A stretch of DNA of 64,000 bases from Phallusia mammillata (Eukaryota; Chordata; Ascidiacea; Phlebobranchia; Ascidiidae). The stretch lies in contig QLIY01000074.1 of NCBI GenBank assembly GCA_003260075.1, positions 62,001-126,000 of the forward strand, read 5' to 3'. This document shows, in pieces, positions 34,080-46,607 of the stretch. The translations under genes and the position numbers were made by a program. Position 1 is the stretch's first letter. Each line of letters begins with the position of its first letter. Under the pieces are notes generated by a model, which did not search any database, was not told the origin of the DNA, and saw nothing but the letters and a program-made list of their open reading frames with translations.

Positions 34080-36745
34080 GGTTTTAAGTTATCAGTTTTA
34101 TCAACAACATATATATTGCTGAGAGTTTATGATGACCAAACATCATCGTGACTGAAATTTGGCCGTTAAAAGTTTAACATATAGCTTCGCATATAGTTAT
34201 GTTTTGAGAGGCCTATAAACCGAAACCGTCGATACATCGACTGAGCCACCAAGCGGCTCTTAGCATATTTAAGCGATATTTTATTTAGATTTATTGTTCT
34301 TGTCCAGCTAAAAATGATGCCAAATGGTTTTGCCGGGTATGGAAGGCAGTTATTGTTTTATTAGAGCAAATCAATAAAGTATGTAGTGTAGGATACATAG
34401 TCAATCCAATATCAAACTTCTGGTGGGTATTTATGGCCACAGAGTCTTGTGTTTATTTCATATAATGAAAAATGCTTACACTAAAAATCGCCAAAAATAT
34501 CAAATCAGTTATATTCTGTACTTCAACACTCACATAGAACATTAAACAACATTTTTATTAACTAGAGTTGGCTATACAAAAAAAACCATAAACAATTTAT
34601 GTAAAGCACTTATAGCAATATACTATATAGCAAACTGTACTGTGCTGCATTATATTCCACTAGCATTTCTCGCTGAACAACCATAATACAGTTTTACACT
34701 TCCAGTTTAGACAAACAGCAGCTTGGCGTGCCGAAAAATCAGAAAAACGATTCCAGATTTACGGGAAGTTTGCCTATATTTCATTTCGCAACATGCCCGG
34801 GCAAACCGCAAACTATGAGCAGCAAAACAAACATCAACTTTCTCCGACATGAAAAATTCATGGCTGTCTATCTCTATAAACCGAGATATGTTACGTTGGA
34901 GCCCGAACAATAGATGTTTCCCTTTATCTGACGCGCGGCCGATAAGAATGGCAATACGTGATCTCTAACACTTGGAAATCGTGTCTTGGGCATGTTTTTA
35001 CAGAGTTACCTACTGTTATTGTGCTGTCAGGCAAAAACCACTGGCCTGTGCTTCATCACAAAGCAAGGTGTTAAAGAGTTAACAGCCGCGATCGCCTGTA
35101 TAAATATCCTGCTTTTCTGTACTCGTTTTGTTCCGCAGGCAAAACACAGCTCCTTTCCAGCCATTTGATTAATTCGACATCTGAGTTTGGACAATGGGTT
35201 AGCATTGGTGCCAATAACTGACCAGTATCTCAAACCATATTTAAGTAAATTGTTATACCTTATGATAACAAGTAAGGAGTGTTTGATAAACAATTAGGCA
35301 AACGAATTGAAGTGTACACATTTGGGCTACTGGAACGATTGCTTACATTGATTTCATTCAATAACATATTTTTATTGTGCTGAATCAAAAACAACAAAGG
35401 CCCCATGAAATGCAAATATTGTACCGCTTAAAGTTGCAAATTGTGAAGTTATTTAAGATGTGTAGCCCATATTTTGAAATCAAAATGCATTGTGCCGCTA
35501 GAAGTTCCAAATTGTCTAGTCATATAAGCAGGGTTGCCATACCTTCCTTATTTCTAAGATTTGTCCCTAGTTTGAAGGGCTTTGTCTTAGAAAAGTTAAT
35601 TTTCCTTATTTCTAAGAAATGTCCTTTTTTGACTTGATTCCTTCTTTTGTCTTATTTTTTACTAGTCAAATCCCTGCTACAAGCAAAAGTAAACCTAGAC
35701 CCGAGCTGTTGTGAGATGCACATAGTATTTTCTACGAACAAGGAGTTGCTGAAACAGATTGTTTCTGGCCAAATATATGGCATGTGATATGTCACGGCTC
35801 GTATAAATGCAAAGATTCGTTCAAAAACGTTTGTTTTGCTTCGTATAAAAAAATAATTTTTCGGTTGTCCTTATTTTTGGTTTCAAGTCGATGCAACCCT
35901 GGTCATATAAGATGTGTTGCCAATATCTTGAAACCGAATTTTACATTCATTCAAACTTAAATTTGTTTGAAAAAAAAGCTACAACACCAGATACTTTTAC
36001 ATCACCAATTAGAGTTTAAAATGTACATGAATTGAAAGTGTTCAAAAACAACTTACAACTAACGACTGTTAAATCTCCTTACTGCAGGGTGTATAATTAT
36101 GACGTGTTAAGATAAAGAACGTTTATTGTCTGGCCCGCCATTAAAGTGTTGATTTGCTGTGGAGCAGTGTTCTAAGTTTAATGGCTTATACAAGTGACTT
36201 CTATAACTTAACAACGTCATTGGACATTAGCACGCGAACGCATTATAACGACGTGCAAGTTTAGAACAGGAAATTGCCCTACACTTGGTGAATAGCTTAA
36301 AGGCCAGGAAGTTTGCTCTATACCGAGACCTGTAAGTTAATACGACAAGTGATGTTCAAAGATACATTCAGTAGTTATGCGATACCTAAAGCTAGGTGGA
36401 CAAGAAGCAGTTTGAAATTTGCTGTTAATAAGGATTGCAGTCATGCACAGAAAGTAGAAACAACAAGCGGTTTGGGGGTTTGCTGTTTTTTCGGACGTGT
36501 GGTGTTGCACAGAAATATTAAAGTAGAAAATGGCAACACCGACAAGAAAACAACTGCTAGCTTAAAATGGTATATTTTAGTATCACAGAGAACGTATGCA
36601 ACAAACAAACTAATAGTCAGCTGAGTGTCACAATATCAAAACTTTAATTTTTTAAATGTAACGTGTTAAAAAGGATTATGTTTGCTTACTTCATTCAAGC
36701 TTGATTGTTTTGCATAGAATTGTAGTGAGTTCATAAACTATTAAC
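34080..36745. promoter_or_regulatory. Divergent intergenic region between the NWD-like and TSP1-LU genes
   Basis: These 2.7 kb separate two head-to-head start codons and must hold both promoters. There is no obvious TATA box at a fixed distance. It contains one complete transposon (35529-35901) and several short frames without coding features. I see no further gene. Confidence 0.5.
35529..35901. mobile_element. Terminal-inverted-repeat element with a 10-bp flank duplication
   Basis: Starts CAGGGTTGCCATACC and ends GATGCAACCCTG. The flanks are GTCATATAAG on both sides (35519-35528 and 35902-35911). It lies between the divergent starts of the NWD-like and TSP1-LU genes. The ends look hAT-like, but 8 bp would be expected. 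Confidence 0.7.
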
Positions 36746-39136
36746 ATGGAATTGCCATTAATCCAATCTATTGTCTTACTTATTGCGCTTGAAGCGACTG
36801 GAACAAGACTACACTGTTTGCCATTTCAAAAACGACTTAGAAGTAAGAATTTTATTTAGGCCTATGATTGAAAAATATACAGCCAATTTTACACACTGTC
36901 AGTCTTAGATAATTTTATTCAATCTTCTTGTTTTTTTAGCTCGACCTCGCAATCCTAAACACGTCCAGCTTGTTCGCTGCTGCGGGGATTTACCTTATTT
37001 ATCGACTACGCACAAGTGTTGCCATGACGATACTATCGCTGAAATATGTCAAGGTACGGCCATAACGTGTTAAATACAAGTTTCGTTTGTCAACAACATG
37101 AAGCCATTTCTATGGGTATTTTATCCCAAGCAAAATTGATTTATGGCGCCCAGTAGCGGTATAGAACATATTTGGTGAGGTATGTCTTTTTTACAGCCTG
37201 TTACTCTCAACAAACTGGAGTGCTGTAATCTGGCTATACTGGCCTCTACAGTTAACGTCTTGTCACCAGCTGCAATATAATTCATAACCACGTGTGGTTC
37301 CAGCTGATCCTTTTGTGTTGCAACGCATCTATTTGTTCTGTTTATTGTGAAAAATTGTAACGTTTATTCTGTGCGCTGAAAACAAAATAAATTGAATGAT
37401 TGATATATAGATCTCATAGGTCGAACCATTGTGCAGTATTCGCATCTAACCCATACTGTTGCTGTCAGGCATAATGTATAAATGAGTATTGCTCTTCTAG
37501 CAGTTTTGTTATTATTTTTCACGGGGTTCGAACCCAGGACACTCCCGGGGATGAATCCCGATGGGGGGGGGGGTTTTTTTATGTCTGTATATGGGTCAGG
37601 TGCGCCAGTCCCTTCGGCCAAGTTCCTGTAGTTCTGTTGTAAATAATCAACGTTTCGATGTGACGTTTTCTCCTATATGTGACGTTTTCTTCAGGATAAT
37701 GACATATCTTGAATAACAAATTTCTGATGAGACAAAAGCTAAAGTTTTCATGTTTTTAGAATGGACAACCTGGGCAGCCTGGTCCGATTGCTCAGACACT
37801 TGCGGCGGCGGAGATCGATTTCGGAATAGAGTTTGTGCGAAAGGAAAAGGCTGTCCACTAGATGGTGTCCAAATGGAGAAGTGTGGCCAGGAAAAGTGCC
37901 CAGAAGGTATATGACAGAAATAAAACAAATTTGCAAACTACTTCAGTAGCTAAATAGTCATTAAAAAGTAATAAATATTTTGCAGAGTTTGTTGAATGCC
38001 ATGCTTGTAGTATGACTCCATCGAACGAGGGCTGCAACAATTTGCGTGAAACATGCAGAGTTAAAGACGGTGAAGGTTGCCAGAACATAGTGAGAAGAGA
38101 AAATGAGAGAATTTACGTCGAAAAACGATGCAAGCAACTGCAGGTTCATTTTTATATGATTCAATATTAGAAAATAACTTTGGATAAAAACTCTATGAAT
38201 CATGTATATGGCAATACATTTCTGTCCTCGTTCAACCCACCAATGTCATCATGTTAGGCCTATTATCATTGTAAATATTTATTTACTCATATATTTGGGC
38301 CTGAATCATTTGTGAACTGAACTAAAGTACTTTAATTCAAATCTTATTGAAACCCTACTTTAAACCAGAATCTCCCAGTTTGTTACTTGGTGGATGAAGA
38401 CTAAAATGAAGCTTACGCTTATTGAATCAAATTTATTAACACATTCAGTCATTTAACTGAAGATAAATATATTTCGCCTTTACAGCATTCTCGGTATCTT
38501 TTTCAAATTGAGTATTGAATGTTTAGATTTGTTGGTTGATTGTTAATTTTGTAGCTTAATGTCCTATCAAAAGGTTCGACTTCATTTTACTTTCCTGCAT
38601 GTGCAGAATGCCAAAAGACACAGTTTGATTGTCATTTAAATCTCTAGGCATGTCACACAGAAGCAAGAATCCAAGTAATGCAAGGAGTGTGCGACCCAAC
38701 TAAAGACATCTCATTGTGTTTGTACTGCTGCGAAGGAAAAGACTGCAACCGTCCTCTTAACTGGCAGCAACCAATTTGGTACGGCGAGCCATGGAACGAA
38801 TGGCTCTCTAGACTTGTCACCTATTCTCAGCTCATTCAGAACGGAAAGGGTGATACTCCTGAGCTAAAAACCTTCGAAAGTTTCGTGCGCAGCAACAAGA
38901 CATGGATTCAGTCGGATGAACCACAAATTATAAGACAAGAGTCGTCTAGTATTGCTGAAACTAGGAAAATCTCAGATGTTGAGCTGGACGCTTTGTTTAT
39001 CGGGGCTATATTGGATGTAGAACGGTTTTATATCCAGGACAACCCTGTGAATACACTTTTAGCAACGTTGTACGAAAGACTGCCAAGGGACTACCCAATA
39101 CCGAAGGGCCTTGAAGGTTTTGCGAGCATGAGGTGA
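36746..39136 (+). CDS. Secreted TSP1 plus Ly6/uPAR-like domain protein, 5 exons
   Basis: Exons 36746-36842, 36940-37053, 37760-37906, 37986-38143 and 38648-39136 join in phase to 1005 nt, giving 334 residues plus TGA. Exon 1 encodes a signal peptide (MELPLIQSIVLLIALEATGT). Exon 2 has two Cys pairs (RCCGDL, KCCHDD). Exon 3 is a thrombospondin type 1 repeat with the WxxW core and TCGGG (WTTWAAWSDCSDTCGGG; six Cys). Exons 4-5 form a three-finger LU domain, from ECHACS to the closing CLYCCEGKDCN. A Cys-poor, partly acidic tail of about 130 residues follows, with no obvious transmembrane segment or GPI signal. TSP1 repeats bind matrix and receptors, and LU domains bind proteins, so an extracellular adhesion or ligand role is likely. 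AATAAA at 39555 is a possible polyadenylation signal. It starts divergently from the NWD-like gene, 2.7 kb away. Confidence 0.82.
37485..37625 (-). repeat. tRNA-derived SINE in intron 2 of the TSP1-LU gene
   Basis: On the minus strand there is an A-box-like TGGCCGAAGGGACTGG followed by a perfect B box GGGTTCGAACCC and an A-rich tail (AAAAATAATAACAAAAC). A 10-base gap (37563-37573) lies between the boxes, so the true spacing is not known. It looks tRNA-derived rather than a functional tRNA: no cloverleaf closes. Confidence 0.55.
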
Positions 39137-39269
39137 TAGCTACACAAAAAGGAGTGTTTTTTATAAATATATACGATGGTTTTGTTCCCGATGTGTTTAT
39201 AATGCTTTGCAAACACCAATCGTTCCTAAATACAGTAAACCTAGGTTGAAACACCAATTGTCCTAAATA

Positions 39270-39451
39270 CAGTAAACCTAGGTTGATCCGGACTTGTTTG
39301 ACCCAAAAAGTGCCGGAATTCGGCGAAGATCCGGATTAACTGATTTCGATTAGTTTAAGTATTGCCACATAACAAAGTTTTGTACCTCAAGTTTTGTCCC
39401 AATTAGGCGAAGGCTCGGGTTAACTGAATCCGGTTAAAGTGAGGTTTACCG
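39270..39451. mobile_element. pogo/Tigger-like MITE with TA target, probably in the TSP1-LU 3' UTR
   Basis: CAGTAAACCTAGGTTGATCC at the left and CCGGTTAAAGTGAGGTTTACCG at the right, flanked by TA on both sides. The left end is preceded by a tandem copy of about 34 bp (39213-39248), which repeats ACCAATxGTyCTAAATACAG. Confidence 0.75.
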
Positions 39452-39724
39452 TATTTGGGAAATGTTTTTTTTGTGAGTTTTGTTCGCAGTTTTAGCGCTT
39501 ATTTTGTTGCGCTAAGCGGTTGTGCAATGTTGAAAGAAATAATTGAAAAAAAATAATAAAAGTACACTTCTTATCATTGATGATGTTTCACTATATTGCG
39601 TTTTAGAGTTTCATAATTTTATTTGAAACGGAAAATCGTACACACCATCATATACGAAGTGTGTAACATGAGGAAAACGCAAAAACGACGATTTGCAAGA
39701 TATGTGCAGAAAAAATACACATAA

Positions 39725-40348
39725 AAAGAGAAAATTTGGAAAAGTTGCCAAAACGTTTTTCGAAAATCATTAAACGCAAAAATACACACACTGTGGCTAA
39801 GCACTCTTTCGCTACAAGTGGGGGGGGGGGGAAAATTTTGGAAAAGTTGCCAAAACGTTTTTCGAAAATCACACAAACGCAAAAATACACACACTGTGGC
39901 TAAGCACTCTTTCGCTACAAGTATAATAGTAAATCAAAAATGCAACGTATACATTCTTTCAAGGAACACACAATATTTTTTTCGGCCATAACAAAAAGCA
40001 AATAAATCCGACCTGACGTTTTCTGTCGCATGGTGTCGCTAAAGAAAACATTCCAGTCGAAATATATCACGTTCGTCAGGTAACAACATAAATCGTTGGA
40101 AAATTAATACTTTACCCATTTTTTTCTATACAATACTGGTTATAATGGTTGTTGGGCGTCAATACCCATGTAATTAGGGGGGGGGGAGACGTTTTCTGTC
40201 GCATGGTGTCGCTAAAGAAAACATTCCAGCCGAAATATATCACGTTCGTCAGGTAACAACATAAATAGTTGGAAAATTAATACTTTACCCATTTTTTTCT
40301 GTACAATACTGGTTATAATGGTTGTTGGGCGTCAATACCCATGTAATT
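39725..40348. repeat. Two allelic overlaps (gaps at 39820-39831 and 40177-40186)
   Basis: 39725-39819 matches 39832-39922, and 40013-40176 matches 40187-40348, with few substitutions. Confidence 0.75.
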
Positions 40349-41906
40349 AAATTAAAACATATTTTTTCAAACATTACATTTTTCGAGCCAATTTATGTCG
40401 TTATATTTCACCGTTATATCAGGCTTTCTTATACAGCTCATATAGTTCTCCCGATGTGGTAAATAGCAGCATTAAAACGGATGCAACATTTTTCAATGCA
40501 ATACGTATATACCATATAAGGGCAATACTTACAACGTCAAAAGTTACGTCACAATACATTAGGCGCGTGCACAACCGCGAGCGAAACGATTTCCAGGAAA
40601 AGTTTGACCACAATTCGATCGCTTACCACGTGGTTTCGCAGCCAACGGGCATTGCGATATTTTTCAAAGAGCAGAAGTATTTTTAAAAGGATGGATTTCG
40701 TAACAGTGCTTCCAAAAACTTAATGCAAACAAAAAAATTTGCGACAAATCATGGCAAACTTTGGAAACTTTTGCCAGAACAGCATTATAGTGTAATGAAG
40801 AATTCGTTTACCTGAATAACCAATCGACTTATAACTTGCCGCTATTCACGGAGACAAAAAAATCCGGTAAACACAAAAATTGAATTGGTAGTTGACACAG
40901 TTAACATACGAATTCGGATTTTCAGCAAACAAGGGATATCTCATTCTGGGTTAAACTACCAAATGTGAAAAAAGAAAAAAATGCGCCATTAATCTGATTT
41001 CCGCTCTAATAAATCTCGAGACGCACAAAATATTGTCAGTGGCAAGAATTTCGAAGGCAGATGTAACAGCGTAACTCAGTAACACGAAATACGTTTAAGC
41101 TACAAGGATTTTTTCAACTTGAATTTCCAAAACATACAGTATGAAGTGGAACAATTATAAGAAAACATAAAAAAATGTACTACTGTTCGTGAGAAAAGGT
41201 TTGAAACATGTAAACAATCTATACAGTAACAGTACATGTAGTTTCCTAATCATTTTTTAAGTTATTAAACTACAACATATCCTTTATGTCCATACTTAAT
41301 AAACTGTATGTGGGATTAACGTATAAGCCAGTATCATGCAAAGTTTAGCAGATACATTCCGTTGAAACTGCATGTACATAATCCTACTTAGATCAAAAAC
41401 ATACGGATATTGAATTACGTTCAAATCCGGCCATTTATTTGCAACGTTAGACGATCAAAGCGAGAGGGTATATCAAAAATCAGATTTGTCTGTTATTTTT
41501 GCCGGAGGTCAGTTTATAGTTGTGTCATATGACACACAAGGACGGTGGTGTCACTAATTCGGAAAATTCATAATCTTGTGTCAAACATACTTATTGCCTT
41601 AGAGCTATAAGAAGATCAATCCCCGAAATTTTTTCAAAACAAATCCCAAGTTAGGCCCCGTAGGTTGATAAAACTGCGGCACAAAAAAACCTAGTGTGAA
41701 TTCAGGCCCAAATCAAGTCAGTTTTAGTCAAACCCAAATCTGCTATAGCTAATGGTGCGATTGTTTAACCTACGTTGGACGAGTATGTATTAAGGGAAGG
41801 CGTAAAAAATAGAAAGGCCAAAAAAGTGGTTCGACATATTCGTAAAGGTGTCCACTTTTTAAAACAAACTCTGACGCAAATAAAACATTTCTGGTTTGAA
41901 GTTGTA

Positions 41907-41990
41907 AAAAAGTACTGGGGTAATATAAAAAAGTACTGTGGCCTCAATAACAGAATACGTAGAAAAAAGTACTGTGGTCTAAATGACGAA
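41907..41990 (+). repeat. Short tandem unit AAAAAGTACTGtGG
   Basis: AAAAAGTACTG occurs three times (about 41908, 41930, 41965), spaced 22 and 35 bases, in non-coding sequence. Confidence 0.5.
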
Positions 41991-42136
41991 TAACACTGTT
42001 ACAGATAATCAAACAAAAGTACATTCACCTCAACAGAATATGATTTCCAACATAAACCCAGCAACACTTCGCAGAACAAAAAGGACAAACAATGACGTAA
42101 GGACCCAAAACGACGATAAATGACTAAATATTACCC

Positions 42137-42245
42137 AAAGGTCAACATGACCTTGAATATGACCCAAGTTGTCAACAAATGACCTTAAATATGACAGAAA
42201 GGGTCAAAAAATGGCCTTGAACATGGCACAAATAGGCAAAAAATA
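42137..42245 (+). repeat. Degenerate minisatellite, about 33-bp unit
   Basis: Three to four units of the form GGTCAAxAxATGxCCTTGAAxAT followed by GxCxxAAxT lie just past the stop of the GT47 gene, so probably in its 3' UTR. Confidence 0.6.
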
Positions 42246-42257
42246 CTTTTGATACGC

Positions 42258-45200
42258 CTAATGCAAACCGCCTTGCAAATTTTGTCTTGTTTTTGCTTGT
42301 GGTGACTTGCTTTTATACCTAACCACATTTCTGCGTGTCCATAGTTCTTGCATAACGGAGTAAAAAGCGTCTGAAGGTTGTGCTGGATTGTTCCAAACGA
42401 AGTGTTGATACACTGAAGTTATTTTCGCTTGCATTTCGAGGAGCTCTTGCGATGTTACTCGGTGAAGAATTTGCTTCAAATCAGCCACCTAAAGTACAAA
42501 AGTTTTGTTTAAATCTGAGTGTTTGTTTTTCTGTTGAAAATTAGATTTTTAAAACACTGCCCTTTTTAATCTACAACAGTTCCACAGTGTTCAGTAAATT
42601 CCATATTTAAGAAGCGTAAGAACTTACTCAACACATTTTGTGTCTATTAGTTTTAATACTGTGCAATTATGATTTGTACAAACGTATTGACAAGTGAACC
42701 ACAAACACCTCTAGAATTTAATTCTTCACAGCTGTATACCATATATTGTCACTTTTTGTTGACGTTTTGTCGTTGACAGTTGTACGTGTATGTACATGTT
42801 GTTTCAAACATTACTCCCCATACCATAATTTAACACAACTCAACATCTAATACAAAGTCTATATGGAGTAATTGTGCACACTTTTACTTAAGGAACATAT
42901 CTAGTAAGGGATTGGTCACTACAATACCACGTTAAGTTTGTCGCAAACATAAGTTAAACTGCAGAAATTAACATTACCCAAATTTAGACATCAGTACACC
43001 AGCCACCTCTCTTTGTAAGCAGTTGGTGACCGCGTTTAACCTTATTGTGGAAACATTCAACAAGGTAACATTATGTAAACATAAAGCGAACATTCTCTAC
43101 CGGTCATAAAGCTTGGTTGGCGGTTTAAGCGGTCATAGAACAAGAATTACGTATTTTTTGTTTGATCAGACCCGCAATTTTAGCAAAATCGATTTTTTTG
43201 AGTTATAATGATCCATACAACCTATATTTTCCATTTCGCATCCCTTGTCAGTTAGAACAAACGTAAACGTTTCTGATTCCTACATTGACTGTGTTTGCAT
43301 ACCATTAAAACGCACTTTGGAAAAGCAGTCACAATGTATAGTACAAGCGTGCCTACATGTACCTAAGCTGACTTTTGGTTTGTTACGTCACAAGACTCTA
43401 GTGTGAACAAATGCCTCCAGAACAAACGTTTGTTTTGTCACAAAAGACGCTTTGTCAGCAAGATCTCATGACTGGACATATTGTGACTGTGCCCTATTAT
43501 ATTATAGCCCTATTAGGAAAGTAATAAACTATCTATTGTTCACACCAGATGCTGCCTTTATCAAATCCCTGAGGGACGTACAATGACAGAAACTAAAGCC
43601 CTTTCAATTAGGCTGTTTCAAGAGTAGAAGCTCTTTAAACAACAATGTATTGAAGTTTGTAGGAGTTTCAACCCCTTTGTACACTTTTGAGAGCCGAAAT
43701 ACCAAGGGTCCTTCAAGAATCGTTGAATTAACGATGTAACAATGCTTTGCTGCAAGGTAGCGTACAATACGGGTTGAAATCGGGTTGTTTTGGTAATTTT
43801 TACGTTCTTTCATTTCGTCTATGAAAGATGTGATTAAAAAATCAACCATAAAGACATTTGGACTAATAAAAATTGTTTGAGGATGCTTATCTCACAAAAC
43901 CTTCCAGTTTTTGTTCAGATAATAAAGTGGTACACTTGTTTAATAAACAGTAGAAATCATATGTTGTTTAACAGAAGGTATTTCTAGGAGCCATGGTTAA
44001 CTTCAAAAATGAAAACCAAGATCGTAAATTGCAATAAAAGTTTAAACAATGTGAAAGAGTGAGGTCAAAACCAACAGTTTGGCAAATCCCAGAAAGGTGA
44101 GAACGAAAACTTTGACATTGATTAACTTCCTTCCAACGAGGTAATTTCGCGGTGGGGACAAAGACAATTATTTGTTTCTTTTATGTTGGTAGTGGGTATT
44201 GGTAGTTGGTGTTTATGGGCAATCAATGCCAATTCGAATTTTAAATTATTCCACTGTCTTAATATGAGCTGCAAGCTCTAAACCAGGGATGGGGAACCTT
44301 TTATCAAAAAATACCACAAAGCAATGCTTCAGAACACTATACAATATACACGGATCTGTTTCTAATGGGAACATAACGGACCAAAGATATTTTTAATGCG
44401 GAATATAACGGCCCAAATATAGACGTAAAAAGTGACATGCTTTATTATTCAAATGTTTCTTAAAATGTTCATGCTATCATCAGTGACATGATGGGCCAAT
44501 GCTTCATTCCTCAAAGACCACATTTTCTAAGATTTTGTCATGATTTTCCTGAAGTTGGCCTTGGTTCTCAATTTTTTTTTGATTTTTTTAACCATTCTTT
44601 TACATTGTTCCCGAGCCCTAACTTATTGTGAAGTATTCCCACAACAATAAGTGGGATTAATCCCCCCTAGCATTCAAGGATTACCTGGGGGGGGGGTTTT
44701 TTTTTTGATTTTTTTAACCATCCTTTTACATTGTTCCCGAGCCCTAACTTATTGTGAAGCATTTCCACAACAATAAGTGGGATTAATCCCCCCTAGCATT
44801 CAAGGATTACCTAGCAAGGCCCAGTACCAATTGTCAATGGCCAGTTTGTTTTGTCACAAAACAGACTAAAAAATCATTAAGCAAGTTGTGAAATGTGGTA
44901 TTTGTAAAATTGCAATAAGTAACAACAAAAACTTTGCCAAAATGCAGTACCTTGAGACATTTAAACCTCCTACAATAATGCAATGTAGAGTTGAATTTTG
45001 ACTTCAGGAACCACTTTTACTAGCTCCAGTCAAGTTCTATTTGTTATAGTACCGAAAACAAACTTAGTGTTTTGAGTGATTGAATGCAGTTTATGACTTT
45101 CATGGGGCCAGCAAAGGTTTTGCAAACAATATGGATGCCCTGATTGATAGCTAGGACTTCTTCTAAGTAAACACCTCAAATTTTTGGAATTTGAAGAACT

Positions 45201-46529
45201 TTTGTTTGATTGAAAGTTTAGGTAAATCATTGTTGATTGGATTTAAATAACCAGAAAATTTAAAGAACTAAATGTACAAATCTCTATTGCAAAGTAACAA
45301 AGACTTTAGGCAAAATGATATTATACATAAAAATTGTGATTAGACATTATGTATTGGGAAAAACTAAATTGTATTTGTAATGTTGTTATACCTTTAAATT
45401 TATGTGTGTAACAGCAAACACATCACAAGTGTGCATTTTTACAAAACAAAAACACAACAAGTTTAAAACCAATTTCTAGGAAAAGAATTTTGTGCTTTTT
45501 GTGAAAAATTAACCAAAAACCTTCTTTCAAATGTTTAAGCACACACATCAGTAAAAAAAAGAACATGCAGCACAAAAGACCAACCTCATTTTCTGGAACA
45601 ATGATGGAAAATTGGTTCCAATCCACTATACCCTGTAGTGGTAGATGGTAGTGATTAGAAAGTATGACAGGTACGCAACCGGCGAAAAGTGATTCAACCA
45701 AACGTGGGCTCCACACCTGGAAAATAAACAAATTAAAAGTAAGTGTAATCTAAAACCAAACTTTACAAAAGTCATCTACTTATTTAGCAATTCACAAGTT
45801 GGGATATGTTTATTTCCCAGTTAAAATCAGTTGACAGTGTGCCTTATTAAACAAATTAATTTGTATAAAGAACAAATTAATTTTGCTAAAAAGCATCTTC
45901 AGTGCCTTATTCAAATATACCATTTCAACAATGGCAATAGAACAGGGAATGATTCCCAGAATCAATTTATCCTGTATCATTTAGGAATTCTTTGCAATGC
46001 AGTTTTATCCAACCAGAAATTGAAGCTTGGTTTTGTTACAGTTTACTAAAGCACACCACTCCAGAACAAAAGTAAACAATACCCGCTACTTCAAGTTTGA
46101 CGTAATTTGTAGTTTAAACAGTCATTACATTGAGCAAATATGTGAAACCAAAAAAGATTACAAAAAACGATGTTAAACATTATTGAAGTACAAAGGTAAA
46201 CACATTTTTTGATGAGCTAAAACAATATTGGCAAGTTGCATTTGCTTTTGAGCAACTACCTACTTAATCCAGGTCAGAGTCTATCTTTGAAATACAATTC
46301 TATGAATTCTGATGATTAATGTACAACTTGATGTGAACTTGGAAAGTACCGTGATCGGACACAAAACTGTCCAAAACTGAGCTATGTGCATGAGAAATAT
46401 TTTCTATTGTAAACATTTCAATCATGTTTGTTGTCACATTCCAAGAAATGTCAAAGCTCTATGGCAGTTTTGTTATTTATTCAATAAAAAATGCAAAATT
46501 TGAAAAGCATATCTGGAGCATAGCTTTTT

Positions 46530-46607
<78 letters not shown>

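Larger units (their letters stand above)
39137..42257. other. Convergent intergenic region without a recognised gene
   Basis: It lies between the 3' ends of the TSP1-LU gene and the GT47 gene. It holds a pogo/Tigger-like MITE (39270-39451), two allelic contig overlaps around gaps (39820-39831 and 40177-40186), a short tandem run near 41907-41985 and a minisatellite near 42137-42240. I see no coding gene. Confidence 0.5.

Noticed and set aside
37485-37625. Functional tRNA gene on the minus strand
   Set aside because: A and B boxes are present, but no acceptor stem or anticodon arm closes, an A-rich tail follows, and a gap lies between the boxes. It is better explained as a SINE.
40419-40686. 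Overlapping frames on both strands with a coding-like composition
   Set aside because: No consistent splice sites or homology on either strand.
43604-43849. 81-codon ATG-started frame in the last GT47 intron
   Set aside because: No recognised motif and no splice context linking it to neighbours. It may be a transposon fragment or chance.
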